From NCBI GenBank assembly GCA_016946835.1, contig JACVTC010000061.1, positions 603,501 to 667,500 on the forward strand: a stretch of 64,000 nucleotides of DNA, given 5' to 3'. Below the pieces are notes generated by a model. That model was not told the DNA's origin and did no database searches. It saw only the letters and a list, made by a program, of their open reading frames with translations. The translations under genes and the position numbers were made by a program. This DNA comes from Neocallimastix lanati (nom. inval.). Lineage: Eukaryota; Neocallimastigomycota; Neocallimastigomycetes; Neocallimastigales; Neocallimastigaceae. Below are positions 25,647-37,719 of this stretch, one piece after another. Each line of letters opens with the position of its first letter. Positions within the stretch are counted from its first letter, which is position 1.

Positions 25647-26874
25647 CAACTTATTTAGTTTTGTTTTATTGTATTATTTTATATTACAATATTTAAACAG
25701 CTTTATACCTTCTAATAACAAATATATTTTATTTAAGTAATGCCCTTTTAAAAATGAAATTTAAATTATTATTATTTTTATTTATTGTTTCTTTATAATT
25801 TGAATGTTAAAAAAATAAAAAATAAAAAAATTAATAAAATATTAAAAAAAAATATACATAAAAAATAAAAAATAAAAAATAAAAAACATAAATAAAAAAT
25901 TAAAGAAAAGAAAACATAAACATAAAAAAAATTACTTTATTATATATATAATAAACATTATATAAATTAATAATAAAAATGTTCTTATTTTTTTTTTTTT
26001 TTTTATAATAAATTAAATTAAATAATTTGAAAATTTTTTTTTTTTGCAATTTATTTTAATTTTCTAAAATAAAAATTAAGGTAATACCAAATTTATTCAC
26101 AATGGTTTTAAGTATAAATAAAAATAAAAAAAAAAAAAAAAAAAAGATTAATTAAAACTTTATTTATTATAAAATAAATCAAAAAATCAAAAATTGGAAA
26201 TTGAAAAGATTTCATTGGTTTTTAGACTTTTGAAAGTATTTTATGATAATAAATTCAATTTTTATTATTTTATTGAATATTGAATACAATATTGTATGCA
26301 AAATATTGAATAGAGAATGTTAAGAATATTGAATATTAGTTAATTATGTAAATATATCAAATATATTAATTAATATAATATTGAAATATATTGAATACAC
26401 TGGAATATATTGAATATTATATTGAAATACATTAATCGTTTTTTATTATTTATAACAATAAATAACCAAAAAAAAAAAAAAATAAAAAAAAATAAAAAAA
26501 AATAAAAATAAAAAAGACGATTGTTTAACATTATTAATTTATTTTTATTAAAATATACTTATATAATAAAAATAAAGATACATTAATGCTATATTCATTA
26601 GATATTAAAAATATTATTATTTATATTATTATAATTATTAAAGATATATAAATATTATTATTATTAATTTTATATTATTATGGTTATGACTAAAGATTTA
26701 TACTATAATTATTACTATTAAAGATAAATATATATTAAAATCATTATTATTAAAGATATTAAAGCAATATTTATTTAAATTAAACTATCAATTCAATACT
26801 ATATTTGGATGCCTTAAATATGCTAGTTTGAGTATAAATCATGTTTGTTTTAGCAGTTGTATTTACTATTGGTT

Positions 26875-26908
26875 TTGTACTAGTATATACCTATATATAC
26901 TAGTACAA
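26875..26908. repeat. perfect 15-bp inverted repeat, 4-base loop
   Basis: TTGTACTAGTATATA (26875-26889), loop CCTA, then the exact complement (26894-26908). This is a strong cruciform or hairpin for its length in an otherwise unstructured region. Confidence 0.9.
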
Positions 26909-27349
26909 ATATACCTATATAAAAAATCACTATCTTTTTTTTTTATTTTTATTTAGAAATAAAAATAAAAAAAAAAAACAATGAAGTAATTGTAAGAGAG
27001 ATTTCAGGTAAAAATAAATTTTCCATAAAAAAAAACCATTTAAAGTATAATAAGAAGTATTATTTATAATATATATATAGACTTTTTTTTTTTTTTTTTT
27101 TAAAAAAAAAGGTAATTCATTTTTTTAATTATTATGAATGATTATGAATATAATTCAAACTTACGTTATTATAAATATAATTTTAAATATTTATTTAATA
27201 TAGTTTTACACTATATATTTAAAAACAAATATAATATTTTATTATGGGTTTTATTTTATTTTATTATATTCAACCTCTACTTTACATATATATTTTAACT
27301 ATTTATTTTTTATTTTATTCAATCTGTATTTTTCATTTATTTTATACTA

Positions 27350-27660
27350 TTTATTTTATTTTATTTTATTTTATTTTATTATTTTATTTTATTCTATTTT
27401 ATTTTAATTTATTATTTTAATATTTTATTTTATTTTATTTTATTATTTTATTTTATTTTATTTTATTATTTTATTTTATTTTATTATTTTAATATTTTAT
27501 TTTATTTTATTTTATTTTATTTTATTATTTTATTTTATTTTATTTTATTTTATTATTTTATTTTATTTTATTATTTTATTTTATTTTATTTTATTTTATT
27601 TTAATTTATTATTTTAATTTAATATTTTATTTTATTTTATTATACTATTTAATTTACTTT
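27350..27660. repeat. TTTTA pentanucleotide array with dispersed-family lead
   Basis: About 300 bp of TTTTA units interrupted by TTATTTTAA. It is preceded by two copies of a unit containing AATCTGTATTTTTCATTTAT or CTCTACTTTACATATATATT and CTATTTATTTT, members of the dispersed family described at 34020-34600. Confidence 0.88.
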
Positions 27661-28266
27661 ATTTTATGTATACCTTTTTTTTTTTAATTTAAATATTCTT
27701 TTTTTTTTTTTTTTTTTTGTTTTTTTTTTTATTTTTTTTTTATTTTTTTAAATAGATTTATTATATAATTATAGAGTATTTGAAAATATAAAACATACTC
27801 ATAAAGATTATACATTTATATTTATATTTAAAACAAATATAATATCTATTTTATTTTATTTTATTATTATTCTATTCTATTCTATTCTATTCTATTTTAT
27901 TTTAATTTATTCTATATTACATATTATTTTTTTTAATTTATCACAAAATAAATCAATTATATATTAGTATTCGATAGAAAATACTAAAATACTTTTTTTT
28001 TTTATTTTATTTTGTTTAATAAAACAATTAAATTTTTATTTAGATTATTTCTATTGTAGAATAATCAATAATTTATACAGTAACTGTAGTAATAATAATA
28101 TTATATAATATACTATATAATAACTACATTTTTATTTATTTACTATTATCTTATTTCATTTTCCCTAATTTATGTAATATTTGTAAAAATGATTTAATAT
28201 TATGTTTAGATTGTATATAATGTTAATTTTGAATGTTAATTTTGAATATTTACATGTTATGTTTAT

Positions 28267-29466
28267 TTACACTATATGATTATTATTATAGTATTTGTTG
28301 TTCGTATAAGTTATTTTATTATTGTCAATAATATATGGTTTATCATAATATGTCATATTAGGGTGTTCAGTAACATTAGGTTTATCATAATTTAACATAT
28401 TTACGTGGTCGATAAAATTAGATTGATCATAAATTGATTTAGGTGGGTGTTCAATTTTATCATTGGATTTATAATCATATTGTATCATATGATAACTAAA
28501 TGAACCTTTTGAAGTATTACGACTTGAATTCTTTTTTGATTCAATATTCTTTTCAACATAAAATCTAAGCATAATTTGATCAATATACATAAAGATATAA
28601 TTAAAATTAAGAATACGTACACGAATAGGATCAATTACCATATCATTAACATTATCACCCAAATATTTTAATTTTTCATGTTCGCCAAAAGAATAAGCTT
28701 TATTTCTTAAATAAATAACTTCATAACAAAAACCAAAAATAAATGGAGCACCTATTAAAGTAACAATAATGGAAAGATAAATACGATATTCTGAAATTAA
28801 CTTAAACTTCTGTAAAAATGTTTTTCCATTTTGATCATTAAAATTTTTACTATTTAATTTATTGAATACATTATTCTTTAAAGCTATTATAACGGTGATA
28901 TCATATGCTACACTAAATATTTGTTGTAAACCAACATCTATCCACTTGTAATATTTATGGGTTGCCATATCTAAAACATATTGATCGCCATGATTTGGGT
29001 CATCATTATTATAACCTTTACTGAAAGGAACATAAGATAAAAATACATACATTTGAAATATTTTAACTATATTGTATAATAAGCAAGTGATAAAAACCCA
29101 CTTTATTTTATGCTTTTTAACTAAAGCTTTTGTTCTTATAAAAAGATACCAATCACCAATTATTTCACTTGAAAACCAAAAGATACTAGCTACACCATAA
29201 CTATAAAGCCAAGCTTCATTACTGAATGGCCAGCTTGGATCTTTTTGCTCAAATAAAGTTAAACATGCTTCAAGCATATCACCAATACTTCTAAAAATCC
29301 AATGAAATATCATAAGAATAATAATTGGTCTTTTCCAATTTTTATGTGAGATTAAAAGTACTAAACAAGTCCATACAAAAAATTGACTTGTAATTAATTT
29401 AGTAGCAACATCTTGAATAATGTCTAATCTACTATTTTGGTCTTTAGAGTTAATAATTACTTGCAT
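28267..29466 (-). CDS. seven-transmembrane protein, family of unknown function (paralog 2)
   Basis: 399 aa from ATG at 29466. It is a close paralog of the protein at 24292-25356 on the same strand about 3 kb away. Shared blocks include WTCLVL, NWKRPI, RSIGDM, PFSN, YGVASIFWFSSEIIGDWYL, GYNLVKI/LYNIVKI and SEYRIY followed by GAPFIFGFC. Seven hydrophobic segments occupy equivalent places. The C-terminal tail is longer (about 85 residues) and carries imperfect repeats of a Y-D-K-P-[NY] type with His-Pro pairs, suggesting a flexible cytoplasmic tail. The two genes look like a tandem duplicate whose tails have diverged. The family is not recognised by function. Confidence 0.9.
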   Translation of the reverse strand: MQVIINSKDQNSRLDIIQDVATKLITSQFFVWTCLVLLISHKNWKRPIIILMIFHWIFRSIGDMLEACLTLFEQKDPSWPFSNEAWLYSYGVASIFWFSSEIIGDWYLFIRTKALVKKHKIKWVFITCLLYNIVKIFQMYVFLSYVPFSKGYNNDDPNHGDQYVLDMATHKYYKWIDVGLQQIFSVAYDITVIIALKNNVFNKLNSKNFNDQNGKTFLQKFKLISEYRIYLSIIVTLIGAPFIFGFCYEVIYLRNKAYSFGEHEKLKYLGDNVNDMVIDPIRVRILNFNYIFMYIDQIMLRFYVEKNIESKKNSSRNTSKGSFSYHMIQYDYKSNDKIEHPPKSIYDQSNFIDHVNMLNYDKPNVTEHPNMTYYDKPYIIDNNKITYTNNKYYNNNHIV

Positions 29467-31269
29467 TTTTTTTTTTAATTAATAGATATATATCTTATTA
29501 TTACCAGTTTAATATTAAAATAAATTTATTAAATTAAGAAAAATAAATTTTGAATTGTATTTTTTAAATACAGATTTTCTAATTTACTTTATTTACTTTT
29601 TTTTTTTTCTTATTTATATATATATATATATATAAATAATATATATATATAATGTTGTAATATATCTACTTTTTTACAAATAAATAAATAAATAAGCAAA
29701 TAAATAATAAATATATAAAATATAAAAAAAAAAAAAAAAAAAAAGAAAGGGTACAAATCAATGTTTATATATAATTTTTTTTTATGTTAAAGATAAAATA
29801 TATATGATAAAATTAATTATAAATTATTATTATTAATTTGAATAATAAGATAGAAAACTTTATTTTATATTAATTCATTAACAAATAATGAAATTTTTAT
29901 GATATATATTATATAATTTTATATAACAATATATAATTTTACTTTTAAACCAATAATTTATATGAAATTTATTTTATTTTAGAAAGATACAATTAATTCT
30001 GAAACTTTCAATTCTTTAATTAGCAATTAAATCTTAATTGAATTATTGATTGCTATCACCAATAAGATTTTTTATATTTTTAAAAATTCATATCTTTATA
30101 AATTTAGAACTTAATCATTAAACATAAAGTTAATTAAAATAATATTTAATGTAACTTTATTTCTAAATAATTAAAAAAAGTATTTAATTTAACTTTATTA
30201 TTAAAAGTAAAATTTATCTTATAATTATTGGAAAGATAAATTAAATTAATTTTAGAAATTCAAATAATTAAAAAAAATTTTTTTTAATATTTATTATTGG
30301 AAACATTTTTAATATACTCTTTTTTTTTTTTTTAATATTTAATATATTTAATATATTTTATATTAATTATTATTACTATTAAATATATTAAATATTAAAG
30401 TTTATTATATATTTTTTTTATTTAAAAACAATGGTATTTGATAATTAAAAAATTTTTTATTCTTCTTTTTTAATTAATTGTTTAATTTAATTTAATTGAC
30501 ACTTGGTGTTTAATTTTTTTTTTTTTTTTTTAGGGAGGAGATATTATATTATCTATTTATTTTTTATATATATATATTTTGTTTAATAGAATATTTTAAT
30601 TTATATAAGAGGTTATAAATAAATAAAAAAATATAAAAAATATGAAAATCTTTGTTAATGTAATATTAACATAAAATATAATTAAACATAAGATTTACTT
30701 TCACGTAGATTAATGTTTTAAATTAAATTTACGTTTTAACATAAATTTATTTTTCACATTATTTTTATTCCATTTTTCAATATCATGCCATTATCATAAT
30801 TAATAAAATTATTTAATAAGATTATTAATAAATAAAATATATTAATAATTAAAGTTTTTATTTTTATTTTGTATCAAATAATTATTATTTTAGAATGATA
30901 ATTATTGTATTTTGTCATAATAAAACTATTATTAAATATTATTAAATATAATAAATATTTTTGTTAATAAATACATAATTAAAAAATAAAATAATATGAA
31001 ATTAAGAAAAGAATTTTTTATGACAAACAATAATATAATAGATATTATATAATTATAAAATCAAAGAAAAAGAAGTCATTTTTTAGTTCTTTGTAAATTA
31101 TTATATGTTGATATATTTAAAAATAACAAAGACAGTAGTGGATAAAGTTATAATATAAAAATAAAATAAAAATGATAGCTGTGGATAAAAATAAAAATAA
31201 TATTAACAAAAAATTCTATATATATTTATCATACATTTAATTACGACTGAAACTTTAGAATAAGTGTAA

Positions 31270-31960
31270 ATGATAATAAAATAGTACTAATAATAATAAA
31301 AATTATAGTTATTCTACTAAATTACAATACTAATATTAATAGTACTAATACTACTACTAATAATAACAATAAAATTAAACTACTAATAATTATAATATTC
31401 CTAATAATAATACTTATAAAACTAATAATAATTATAATAAAACTAATAATAATTCTAATTATTATAAAACTAATATTAATAATAAAACTAATAATAATAA
31501 TACTAATTATAATAATACTAATTATTATAAAACTAATAATAATAATAACACTAATTGTTATAAAACTAATATTAATAACAAAACTAATTGTTATAAAACT
31601 AATATTAATAACAAAACAAATTGTTATAAAACTAATATTAATAACAAAACAAATTGTTATAAAACTAATATTAATAACAAAACTAATTATAAAACTAGTA
31701 ATAATATTATTTGTTATAAAACTAATATTAATAACAAAACTAATTATAAAACTAGTAATAATAATATTATTTCTTATAAAACTAATATTAATAACAAAAC
31801 TAATTATAAAACTAGTAATAATAATATTATTTGTTATAAATCTAATATTAATAACAAAACTAATTATAAAACTAATAATAATAATACAAATTATTATTAA
31901 ACTAGTATTAATAATAAAACTAATAACAATAAATTAATACTAAACTAATACTAATAATAT
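31270..31960. repeat. degenerate (ACTAATAAT)n minisatellite region
   Basis: Long stretches of ACTAATAATAATAAA units develop into higher-order units of about 33-60 bp with AACTAATTATAAAACTAGTA, repeated at least four times at 31680-31900. Confidence 0.85.
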
Positions 31961-32229
31961 TTGTGATAATTATAATGATAATGAATATGATTATAAAAAA
32001 ATGATAAAAATAATAATATTTAAAAAAAAAAAAAAGATAATGTATTTGATCAAAATGTTTGGAGAGAATAAATATATTAATAGTGTTAAAAATAACAAAA
32101 GAAGAAGTGTTTTTAAATATTTTTTAATTAAAAAGAAAATTATTATAATTTGCTATATACATTATTCACTTTAAAAATAAATAATAATACATTAATATTT
32201 TTAAATGATAAACAACAGCAATAATAATA

Positions 32230-32580
32230 TTAATTATAATTTAATAATAATTATTCTAATAATAATTTTAATATATAATAATTCTAAATATAATAATTCT
32301 AATAATAATAATTTTAATATATAATAATTCTAAATATAATAATTTTAATATATAATAATTCTAAATATAATAATTCTAATAATAATATATAATTCTAATA
32401 ATAATAATTTTAATATATAATAATTCTAAATATAATAATTCTAATAATAATAATTCTAATATATAATAATTCTTAATATATAATAATTCTTAATATATAT
32501 TAATTCTTAATATATAATAATTCTTAATATAATAATTCTAATTATTATAATTCTAATTACTATAATTCTAATAATAATTT
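32230..32580. repeat. (TAATTCTAATAATAA)n minisatellite region
   Basis: Interleaved AATAATTCTAAATATAATAA and TTTTAATATATAATAATTCT units repeat at least eight times. Confidence 0.85.
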
Positions 32581-33177
32581 ATAAGTAAATAATATATAAT
32601 AAATAAGTAAGTAAATAATAAATAATAAATAAATAAATAATAAATAAATAAATAAATAAACAAATAAACAATAAATAAATAAATAAATAAATAAAATTTC
32701 AATTAAAATAAAATTTAAGTATATATATATTTAAATTAATACTTTTTGTGATTTAAAGACATTTTCTGAAATATTCTATATACCAGTAATGGATTATTAA
32801 ATATATTAATGATTCACTTTTGTAGTACAGACTAGATACTATATTATATATGGAAGTTTATTATTATATTTCATTATTATTATTATTATTATTTTTTATA
32901 TTAATTTAAATTAAAAAAAAAAAAAAAAAAAAAAGAAAGCATATTAATAATTAGAAAAAAAAAAAAAATAAAAAAAAACATATTAATTTTTAATATAAAG
33001 GTATAAAGGTTAAAAAAAATATATATTAATATTTAATATAAAAGTGAAGTATGATATTAAATTATAGTATCCAGTCTGTATTAAGTAAGTAAATCATTAA
33101 TATATTTAATAATCCATAATTACAGAAAAGTCTTTAAATAAAATTGATATTAATGTCTTTCATATTAGCCTTAATTT

Positions 33178-33282
33178 GAGAGAAATCCTCGTCGACTCAA
33201 AAAAATACATCAAGAGAGACTAGAGGCTATATTGCCCTCCCTTCTTGTTAATCCCAGTCTGGAAAAAAAAGTTTGGTACTAA
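33178..33282 (+). pseudogene. 33-codon coding relic, probable retroelement fragment
   Basis: A GC-richer patch with an uninterrupted frame GAG(33178)...TGG(33276), then TAC TAA. It encodes ERNPRRLKKIHQERLEAILP followed by SLLVNPSLEKKVW. Composition is clearly coding-like against the background. The family was not recognised; a LINE ORF is the likeliest source because similar patches in 37.7-41.3 kb and the LINE tail at 34418 are nearby. Confidence 0.4.
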
Positions 33283-34019
33283 ATTATATATTAAACTTTA
33301 TTATTATATTTTCATTTTTAATTTCTTTTATAATAATTGAGAGTAAAGTTAATATTAATTTTTTTAATTTTTTTAACAAAAAAAAAAAAAAAAAAAAAAG
33401 AATGGGGTTAATAAAAAAATATTTTTAAAAGCTTGTCTTAATGGTAAATTTTTGTTTTTCAATCAATACATAAAATATAATTTTTCAAGAGATTAGAGTT
33501 CATTAGATAAAGTATTCTTATACTATCTTATTATTAATATTTTAAAAAATCAATCCTTCAGATAACTTTTTTTTCTTTGAATAAAAATTATAAATATTTA
33601 TATATATATAAGTTTAATATATTTTGTATAAAAATTTATTATAAATCGATGTTTTATTTATAGTTAATATTATTATAAAAAAAATTATTATTATTATTAT
33701 TATTTTTTATAGTAATTTAAATTAAAAGTTATTATGAATATTAATTTTTTCAATTAAAAAAAAAAAATAAAAATAAAATAAAATAAAATAAAAGAAAGCT
33801 TAAAGATGCGCAATAGTTTAAATATAAGTGTAATAATCAAATTAATAATAGAATTTAACATGAATAGTTTATAAAATATGTATTAAATTTTTATTGCTTT
33901 AAATTTTTGAAATAAATTATGACTTAAGAATCTCTTTTCCAATTTCAAAAATTAATTTTATTAAGAATATCAACACTAAATAACCATTAATATTAGTGTT
34001 TTTTTTTTTTTTTTTTTTT
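33283..34019. other. intergenic, AT-rich
   Basis: Poly(A), poly(T) and (ATT)n runs. No gene or clear structure was seen. Confidence 0.7.
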
Positions 34020-34600
34020 TTTTTTATATTTTAATTTATTTTATTTTTATTAATACTTTACTCTTTTATATTACTTCACTATTTATTTTATTTTATTTTA
34101 TTTTATTTTATTTTTATTAATACTTTACTCTTTTATATTACTTCACTATTTTATTTTATTTTATTTTATTTTTATTAATACTTTACTTTTTTATATTACT
34201 TCACTATTTATTTTATTTTATTTTATTTTATTTTATTTAATTTATACTTATATTTATATTAAATATTCTACTATTTATTTTATTTTATTTTATTTTATTT
34301 TATTTAATTTTATTTTATTTAATCTATACTTATATTTATATTAAATATTCTACTATTTATTTTATTTTATTTTATTCAATCTGTACTTTATATTCATATT
34401 TCAACTATTTATTTTATAATTTTTCATTTCATGTATTTTATTTTTCATTTAAATCATGTAATTTTATTATTATTATAAATTAAATAAAGTTATTCTCTAA
34501 GTCTATAAAAAAAAATCAATCTGCACTTTATTTTCATATTCTACTATTTGTTTTATTTTATTTTACTCAATCTTTACATATTTTATTTAAAAAATTAAAT
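34020..34600 (+). repeat. dispersed TTTTA-linked repeat family, several units
   Basis: Two sub-families alternate with TTTTA arrays. Type 1 carries CTTTTATATTACTTCACTAT after TTAATACTTTA (34063, 34130 and 34185, the last with one change). Type 2 carries AATCTRTACTTWTATTYATA then CTATTTATTTTATTTTA (34240, 34320, 34378, 34516). Type 1 recurs at 40248-40270 and 52622-52668 and inverted at 54040-54075. Type 2 recurs at 17550 and 27310 and inverted at 54225-54270. Confidence 0.85.
34418..34516 (+). mobile_element. isolated LINE 3' tail (about 100 bp), 5'-truncated insertion
   Basis: This stretch matches the 3' UTR of LINE relic 2 (3231-3340) almost base for base, including TTTCATTTCATGTATTTT, AAATCATGTAATTTTATTAT and GTTATTCTCTAAGTCT followed by an A run. 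No coding part is attached. It splits two type 2 repeats of the surrounding family, so it inserted into that array. Confidence 0.85.
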
Positions 34601-35083
34601 TTAATTATATAGAGTAAAACTGCACAAATTTTAATCAAATTTTATCTTTTAAAAAGAAATGAATTGAAAATTTTTGACATTAAAAAATAATAAAAAAAAT
34701 TAGTAATAGAAAAAATAAATAGTAATAAAAAAAATAATAAAAAAAAAAATAAAAAATAAATGATAAAAAAAATTTTTATAAATAAGTAAATGAAATTATT
34801 TATAATATTAATAAAAAATTTTTTTTATTTTTATTTAAACATCATTTATATTTACTGTAAAATAAATACATTAGAGTAATTTAAATTTATTACAATTTGA
34901 TAAATTCATAAATTTAGGTAATACAAATCAGAAATAAAAATATAATCTCAAATATATATTATATTTTTTTAATATTTATCTTTCATTATTTTTCAATACA
35001 TTTCTTTCTCTTAAAACAAAAATCTATTTTTATTTCAAGTTTTCTATTTAATGATTAGAAGATTCATATATCATAGGTACTGT
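34601..35083. other. intergenic, AT-rich
   Basis: A/T runs without coding signal or recognised sites. Confidence 0.7.
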
Positions 35084-35272
35084 TTATCGCAATCGCTGAC
35101 GCTGTAATACTTTGATTCTACAGTGGAGGCCACAACTACATGTTGTAACTTTAAATACCAACTGGTCGAGTAATAGCCTATCATTATCAAGAAACCAGAT
35201 GTAGCTTTTCTCATATCTAGAACAAGCCACATTTTTAGTATAAATAAATGTAAATTTCATTATGTTAAACAT
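35084..35272 (-). pseudogene. short coding-like relic of unknown origin
   Basis: A GC-richer patch. The minus frame reads NVACSRYEKSYIWFLDNDRL, then QLVFKV and CSCGLHCRIKVLQRQRLR before a stop. It ends 36 bp from the left TIR of the MULE at 35308, which may have cut an older coding sequence. It could be part of a retroelement or of a host gene. No family was recognised. Confidence 0.35.
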
Positions 35273-35589
35273 TGCTAATCAACTGTTTATATTTACTCAT
35301 AAAAAACAGGAGAGTTGCATTTCCCCAGATTGCATTTCGACAAGTGGTTTATTGATATAAATAAATGAATGAATAAATAAATAAAAATTCAAAATAATTT
35401 TTTTTTAAATTTGTTTTTATTATATTTTATAATTAATTATAGATATTTTTTAATATTTTGTAAAATAATAATAAAATAATTATTAATTATATTTAATTAT
35501 AAAAATATATTTAATTATAAAGATATATTTTAATATTTTGTAAAATAGTAATAATTATTTATAATATTTAATTATAAAAATATATTTAA

Positions 35590-36712
35590 TTGATATATTA
35601 TCATAATAGTTCCAATTTTCAGTTTCAAAGCTAATTAAATAGGTTTTTTTAAAATATTCTAAAAATTCTAAAAATTGAACATAATTATGTTCTTGGCACT
35701 CACTTTTTATTTTACTATAAATATCATATATATATTCAGGATTAATAAAAGGAAAGTTCGAAATATTATTATAATAAATATATAAATCTTTTATTTTTTC
35801 AACTTTATTACCACATAATTCTTTTTTTTTTTTAAAATCTGTAATGCTCTTTTAAAATGCCATATACAATATTTAATATTTACATTAATAAAAACTTTTT
35901 CTGCAGCATTAGGTATAGTTTTTTTCAAAATCGCAATGAAATATTTTTGGTGTAATTTCAATACTGTTATATTTACTAGAATTTTTTTTTTATTTCTTCA
36001 AATAATATTTTCATAAGTTATGTGCTTTTTATTTTTTAATATAAAAAAGGAAGTAGTGTAAAAACAATTTAATTCTGTAACATAGGTTCTAGTTATGAAT
36101 ACTTGATAACTAAATATAGGTGCAATATAAAATGTGCCATCCGCAAAAATATGTTTATTTTTAGAAAATAATTCTGCTTGGAATGGAGATTGAAAAACAA
36201 TTAAATCATTGTTTTTGAATATCATAAAAATTTCATCCCTTTTTGTTTTATAATATTTTGATTCGTTGGGAATTTCATCAAATGTTGTTATATCAGGAGG
36301 TAGCTATTTTCTTCTACTTCTTGTTACTTGGGATTTAATTGAATTATATCCAGGACATATAAGACCCATATCTTGAGTAATGTCATCATATTTACGTTTT
36401 ATATATACATTAAATGGAATTGAACTATTTGAAATTTCATCTTTAATTTTTTTTTTGCAATTGATTTAGCTGCTCCAAATTTATTTTCAAGATAATTATG
36501 TGAGTCATCATATTCTAAGATTTGATTCTCATTATTTAAAATAGTGAAAGATGGACATTTATTTAATGTTTTATATTCAGCACATTTATTTTTTTTGAAT
36601 CGTTTTTCCTTTTTGGATGAAAGATTAAACTTATATTTTCTGTTTAAAATAATTTGTTCTTTTCCTCTATTAGTTTTGCTTATTTTCAATTTCTGGATTT
36701 TTCTCCATTTTT
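35590..36712 (-). pseudogene. MULE transposase with FLYWCH-like finger, frameshifted
   Basis: From the N terminus: a short frame from ATG about 36712, a frameshift, then 36689-36399 with KYKFNL...KCAEYKTLNKCPSF...DDSHNY, a C-x8-C...H finger like FLYWCH. Next is 36225-35998 with HIFADGTFYIAPIFSYQVF, where the DGTF aspartate is the first catalytic residue of the MULE transposase domain. Then 35995-35590 in shifted frames gives VNIKYCIWHFKRALQ (the C-x2-H block) and ISNFPFINPEYIYDIYSKIK. It stops before the NNASESFNNYL region kept in the copy at 16357-17067. Several frameshifts and stops make it inactive. Confidence 0.82.
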
Positions 36713-37139
36713 TTTTTTAATAAAAGTTTCCAATTAAATATTTTAATGATTAATTTTAATATTATATATTTTTAATTATATATATATTTTAAATTAAGAT
36801 TAATTATCCAAATCTTATTTCTTAATTCTTCTATATTTTAAATATTTTAAATAATTCCTTTTTTTTTTTAGTGTTAACTGATAAATATAAAGTATTTATG
36901 AGATTATTATATTTTTTATTATAATATAGTATAAAAATTTTTATATTATTATATTTATTTTTATATTTAATAACTATTATAATTTTCATCGTTATTATAA
37001 AAATATCATTATTGATGTTTCTTTATTATTGCTACAGTTTATATTATTAATTTATTATTTATTATATGTTATATATTATTTATTATTAATTTATAAAATA
37101 CTGTAAGAAAAACTTTTTTACGTTTTTCTAAAGTAGGTA

Positions 37140-37530
37140 AATATTATTTTTATTAATTCATTTATATATATATTTGTAAATAATAATAATAATTATTATT
37201 TACAATTTAATCGTCATTATTATTATTAATGACAATCCTTTTATAATTATAACAATACTATTTATATTATTATTATTTTTTTTATCATTTATTATTTATC
37301 AATTATTTATTATTTATTTATTTAAGCAGATATTTATAATATTAGTATTATTTTTATTAATTCATTTATATATATATTTGTAAATAATAATAATTATTAT
37401 TTATAATTTTAATAGTCATTATTATTATTAATGACAATCCTTTTATAATTATTATTATATTGTTTATTTTATTATTATTTTTTATTTATTATTTATCAAT
37501 TATTTATTATTTATTTATTTAAAGAGATAT
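37140..37530. repeat. direct duplication of a 190-205 bp block inside the MULE
   Basis: The block from TTTTTATTAATTCATTTATA through GACAATCCTTTTATAATTAT to TTTATTTATTTAA occurs at about 37148-37325 and again at about 37349-37520. Each contains the inner palindrome GTCATTATTATTATTAATGAC-like sequence. Confidence 0.85.
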
Positions 37531-37719
37531 TTGTAAAGATATTTATATATGAAAAAAATTTTTTTAATATTTAAATATTTAATTCAAAAATATAAATACA
37601 TCAATATTAATAATATTTAATTTTATTTATTTATTTATTTAATTATTTAATAGTTTTCAATTTGGCGAAATGCCCCACTCCCATAAATAACCTTATTAAT
37701 AAAACTTCATATTCAATAA

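Larger units (their letters stand above)
25646..28266. other. intergenic between the two seven-helix genes
   Basis: AT-rich sequence without coding signal. It contains the palindrome at 26875-26908, repeats built on TTGAATA/ATTGAATAT around 26270-26430, and a long TTTTA array at 27350-27660 with a TTCTA array at 27868-27896. Confidence 0.75.
29467..33177. other. intergenic, AT-rich; ACT-AAT and TAATTCT arrays
   Basis: No coding signal was found. 31270-31960 is dominated by degenerate repeats built from AAAACTAATATTAATAACAA units. 32230-32580 consists of TAATTCTAATATATAATAAT-type repeats. TAAA arrays lie at 32600-32690. Confidence 0.75.
35308..37682 (-). mobile_element. MULE-type DNA transposon with TIRs and 9-bp target duplication (2375 bp)
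   Basis: The left end is AGGAGAGTTGCATTTCCCC (35308-35326). The right end, read inward, is GGGAGTGGGGCATTTCGCC (from 37682). They match at 14 of 19 positions. Flanks are ATAAAAAAC (35299-35307) and ATAAATAAC (37683-37691), identical at 8 of 9, as expected for a Mutator-like target duplication. The element carries a broken transposase on the minus strand (35590-36712). Between the transposase start and the right end lies about 970 bp of AT repeats including a 200-bp direct duplication (37140-37530). Confidence 0.82.

Noticed and set aside
25501-25740. 79-codon plus-strand frame upstream of the seven-helix gene
   Set aside because: A TTTTA array and a long poly(T) run read in frame, with no domain or composition signal.
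34378-34560. Flanks of the 100-bp LINE tail as a long target-site duplication
   Set aside because: The similar flanks are members of the surrounding repeat family that also occur without the LINE tail.
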